Source: JAJUJL01 sp041736465
GTDB lineage: Bacteria; Chloroflexota; Anaerolineae; Anaerolineales; UBA4823
DNA: 64,000 nt
Direction of reading: 5' to 3'
Assembly (NCBI GenBank): GCA_041736465.1
Contig: JBGSTO010000317.1
Coordinates: 1-64,000 of the forward strand
The position numbers were made by a program, and so were the translations under genes. Below, piece after piece: positions 61,521 through 64,000 of the stretch (the first letter of the stretch is position 1; each line of letters opens with the position of its first letter). The notes beneath the pieces are model-generated. The model searched no databases, was not told the origin of the DNA, and saw only the letters and a list, made by a program, of their open reading frames with translations.

Positions 61521-62444
61521 ATGAATCTTCCCGTACACGCGTATTTTCAAGGAAAGATCGTCCCATACAGCGAAGCCAAAGTCGGGGTGCTTACCCATGG
61601 ATTAAATTATGGCACCGCGGCGTTTGGCGGTTTGCGCGCTTACTGGAATGAAACACAGCAGCAGCTTTACCTCTTCCGCCCGCTGGAACATTATCGCCGG
61701 TTCCTGAATTCCGCCCGCCTGCTGTTGATGGAATTCGAGCATACGCCTGAAAGCCTGACTCAGGTGACCATTGACCTGCTGCGCGCCGACGGCAACCGGC
61801 AGGATGTTTACGTGCGCCCGCTGGCGTACAAAGAAGACGAAATTATCGGTGTGAAGCTCCACGGTCTTCACGATGCGATTTCAATTGTTTCGATGCCTTT
61901 CGCTCTCTACGTGGCGAATGATACCAATGCGCATATTACGATCTCATCCTGGCGCCGGGTGGATGACAATTCAATACCGGCGCGCGGCAAAATTGCCGGC
62001 GCTTACGTAAACTCCGCATTGATCAAGAGCGATGCGCTGCAGTCCGGTTTCGATGAGGCTTTGGTCTTGAACCAGGATGGTCACGTTTCGGAAGGCAGCG
62101 CGATGAACATCTTTATGCTGCGCGATGGCGTGGCGATCACGCCACCAGTGACCGACAACATCCTGGAAGGCATCACCCGCCGCACCGTCATGGAGCTGCT
62201 GCGTGAAGAGCTGGGCGTTCCTGTCGTCGAGCGGCCCATCGACCGCACCGAAGTGTATCTTTGTGATGAGTTCTTCATGACCGGCACCGCTGCCCAGGTC
62301 ACCGCGGTCACAAAAATCGATCACAGACCGGTCGGGGCTGGAGTTATGGGCGCTGTGACCGCCCAACTGCGCATGATCTTTGATGACGTGGTGCGCGGGA
62401 GCAACCCCAAATACCAGTGCTGGACGGTGCCGGTATATCCCTGA
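61521..62444 (+). CDS. ilvE: Branched-chain amino acid aminotransferase
   Basis: The 307-residue fold-type IV PLP enzyme transfers amino groups between glutamate and the branched-chain keto acids. The PLP lysine is K157 in IPARGKIAGAYVNS. Landmarks are GLNYGTAAFGGLRAYW (about 27-42), the EGSAMNIFML block and the FMTGTAAQVT block. AAAGGAG precedes the ATG. It appears to be a single-gene unit, as both neighbours lie on the other strand. Confidence 0.95.
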   Translation: MNLPVHAYFQGKIVPYSEAKVGVLTHGLNYGTAAFGGLRAYWNETQQQLYLFRPLEHYRRFLNSARLLLMEFEHTPESLTQVTIDLLRADGNRQDVYVRPLAYKEDEIIGVKLHGLHDAISIVSMPFALYVANDTNAHITISSWRRVDDNSIPARGKIAGAYVNSALIKSDALQSGFDEALVLNQDGHVSEGSAMNIFMLRDGVAITPPVTDNILEGITRRTVMELLREELGVPVVERPIDRTEVYLCDEFFMTGTAAQVTAVTKIDHRPVGAGVMGAVTAQLRMIFDDVVRGSNPKYQCWTVPVYP

Positions 62445-62550
62445 TAAGCTGGTCGCACGCAGTGGGCACGCACAAGGATGACGGATCAAAAAAGGATGCC
62501 AGTCAGATCACACAGATCCAAAACGGCGCCCATAAAACCAGATAAAATTT

Positions 62551-62581
62551 CGTGGAGCGGTGCAGCATATACCGCTCCACG
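62551..62581. terminator. Shared hairpin between ilvE and the acetyltransferase
   Basis: CGTGGAGCGGT (62551-62561) pairs with ACCGCTCCACG (62571-62581), an 11-bp stem with a short T/A-rich tail on both sides. Confidence 0.7.
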
Positions 62582-62598
62582 ATGCTTTTCAGTAATGC

Positions 62599-63957
62599 TC
62601 AGCTGACCGGCCAGACATCTGAATGCTTGCGTGGAAAGAGCACTTCCAGAAGCCCCCAGGCTGAATCTCCGACGTAGCAGTCTGGAAAGGCGTAGTCCAG
62701 CTCTTCGACCGAGCGGAATCCGAACAAAAGCTGCAAAAATGTCAGGTTGGGAAACGCCGCATCCCCTGAGCCTTTGCCAGGTGTGGGTTTCCAGGCCTCG
62801 ACCAGGCTGAGCTTGCCCTGCTCGAAAACCATGCGCAGCCCGTCTTTGTAAAAAGTCAGCGTCAATTCTCCGCTGTAGCCGCTCAGGATGGATGCTTCCA
62901 GCCGCCGTTCCAGCGCCGGCGAGATCAAACGGATGAAGCCCGGCAAATCTGGTACCCGGAGATACCAGGCGTATGGTTTACGCACACGCGGCAGCCGGTC
63001 GCGAACAGCGTGATACACCGGGTGGTCTTCGCCCATCCAAAATCCCCACGCGCCGAAAGGTTCTAGCCCGGCTTTCTGGGCTTGCGCATCTCCGGTGTTT
63101 TTCAAATAGCGGATCACTCCTGGTGTTACGGCTGCCCAGGAGATCTGCGGGGCAAGCTCATAAGCGGTTGCCACCAGGGTGGCGCCACGCGCCCAGTTGT
63201 AATGGGGATGCGCCAGATAACCAACCTGTCTCTCCTGAGGATCCTCGATGATGCACAGCACAGATCGATTGACATTCTCCGGCAATTTTCCCGACAACTC
63301 ATAGCGCCACATTTCCAGGTCGCGCACGCAGCGGAGCGGGTAGCGCTGGCTGGCTTTATTGTACAAGTCGGTAATAAACGGCAGGTCTTTCTCTGCGGCT
63401 GGGCGCACCCGGTAGGGTTCCTCCTGGTCTTTTGCCAGCTTCGGTACGTGTGGCAAATACCCCAGGCGCCCACCGCTCAATGACAGCGCCATCTCGTAAC
63501 CAAACAACCGGTAGTAGTAGGGAATTCCCGTGATCGCCTGCAGTATCTCCCCCTTCTCCGCGCTGAGGCGGTGGAGTTCTTCGAACTGAGCACGTACCAG
63601 ACCCCGGTCGCGGTATTCCGGATGGGTGGCTACCAGCTCGGGCCTTCCCACCTTGAATTCTACCCCCTCGTAAGACCAGGTCTGGGAGATTAGATTCAAC
63701 GATGAAACGATCTGCCCGCTGTGGGAATCTTCCACAAGCAGGTAATCTTCGGGCTGGAACGTCGGGTGAGGGCGCGCCACCAGATCCAGGGTCCAGGCGC
63801 GTATCAACTCAGGGTCCTCGCCATCCTCGGGGCGGGGGAAGATTGAGGCATTGAAGTCTGCCAGCGCCTGCCCATCCTGGGCTGTCGCCCGGCGCATCAC
63901 CAGACCACCATCCAATTTGCGCAGGATATGATGCTCCTGCAGCAGTTGTTTCTGCAT
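62599..63957 (-). CDS. Eis-like GNAT acetyltransferase
   Basis: 452 residues from ATG 63957 (GAGGAGAG 6 nt upstream); the frame open to 63972 is rejected. It has an N-terminal GNAT domain with VGRPELVATHPEYRDRGLVRA (split: VGRPELVATHPEY, RDRGLVRA) as the acetyl-CoA loop region, and a second GNAT-like half with YLAHPHYNWA. The C-terminal part resembles the SCP2-like domain of Eis. Eis-type enzymes acetylate aminoglycosides or protein lysines, but the substrate here is unknown. The upstream region runs off the window. Confidence 0.85.
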   Translation of the reverse strand: MQKQLLQEHHILRKLDGGLVMRRATAQDGQALADFNASIFPRPEDGEDPELIRAWTLDLVARPHPTFQPEDYLLVEDSHSGQIVSSLNLISQTWSYEGVEFKVGRPELVATHPEYRDRGLVRAQFEELHRLSAEKGEILQAITGIPYYYRLFGYEMALSLSGGRLGYLPHVPKLAKDQEEPYRVRPAAEKDLPFITDLYNKASQRYPLRCVRDLEMWRYELSGKLPENVNRSVLCIIEDPQERQVGYLAHPHYNWARGATLVATAYELAPQISWAAVTPGVIRYLKNTGDAQAQKAGLEPFGAWGFWMGEDHPVYHAVRDRLPRVRKPYAWYLRVPDLPGFIRLISPALERRLEASILSGYSGELTLTFYKDGLRMVFEQGKLSLVEAWKPTPGKGSGDAAFPNLTFLQLLFGFRSVEELDYAFPDCYVGDSAWGLLEVLFPRKHSDVWPVS

Positions 63958-64000
63958 GCTTGCTCTCCTCATAGAGATATGTAGCGTTCGATACGTTCTG

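Overview
This 64 kb window looks like a chromosome segment of a Chloroflexota bacterium, probably class Anaerolineae. That is an inference from gene content: acyl-CoA carboxylase with dehydrogenase, lipoproteins with LysM or NBR1-type domains, DUF951, an MGDG-synthase-like glycosyltransferase, bifunctional PGI/PMI and very large GT39-like membrane proteins. It was not tested by phylogeny. The window is densely coding. There is one tRNA gene, no rRNA, no CRISPR array and no recognisable transposase.

Layout. 1-4.8 kb: the end of a GH3 beta-glucosidase, then a PerR-like regulator with katG. 4.8-8.5 kb: a PadR regulator and four small membrane proteins, bracketed by two related repeat copies that each carry a terminator. 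8.6-16.8 kb: a minus-strand locus with a secreted lipoprotein esterase, a CUT2 sugar ABC transporter, a cytoplasmic esterase and a DASS anion transporter, divergent from a LysR regulator. Two promoters there share the same operator, -35 hexamer and spacing. 17-19.4 kb: tRNA-Glu, rplS, a glutamine-amidotransferase-like hydrolase and murI. 19.4-32.8 kb: a long minus-strand run with PPOX, CYTH, a biotin-dependent acyl-CoA carboxylase (carrier, biotin carboxylase, carboxyltransferase), a quinone-reductase-like MDR protein, two GT39-like proteins and an acyl-CoA dehydrogenase. 32.9-40.5 kb: a third GT-like membrane protein, an AlkD-like protein, a KimA-type potassium importer, a hydrolase, a LysM lipoprotein, a Nudix enzyme and a zinc-finger protein.

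40.6-46.1 kb: a housekeeping operon, coaE-cdaA-cdaR-der-lepB, which makes c-di-AMP and includes a CoaE fused to a GNAT-like domain. 46.3-50.4 kb: a peptide-type ABC transporter with two permeases and a binding protein but no ATPase. Its binding protein has its sequence blocks in a circularly permuted order, which is the most striking observation here. 50.5-55.9 kb: a small Cys/His protein behind a CRP-type site, kbl, tyrA-like, an HD protein, a site-2 protease, DUF951 and a glycolipid-type glycosyltransferase. 56-64 kb: an NBR1-like-domain lipoprotein, rsmI, PGI/PMI, PAP2, a nucleotidyltransferase, a protein of the 'quinate 5-dehydrogenase' type, a branched-chain aminotransferase and an Eis-like acetyltransferase.

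How the parts fit. The LysR locus reads as a catabolic unit in which an outer esterase trims an ester or acylated sugar, CUT2 imports it, an inner esterase finishes it and DASS moves the released carboxylate. The c-di-AMP operon and the KimA importer in one window suggest potassium homeostasis under c-di-AMP control.
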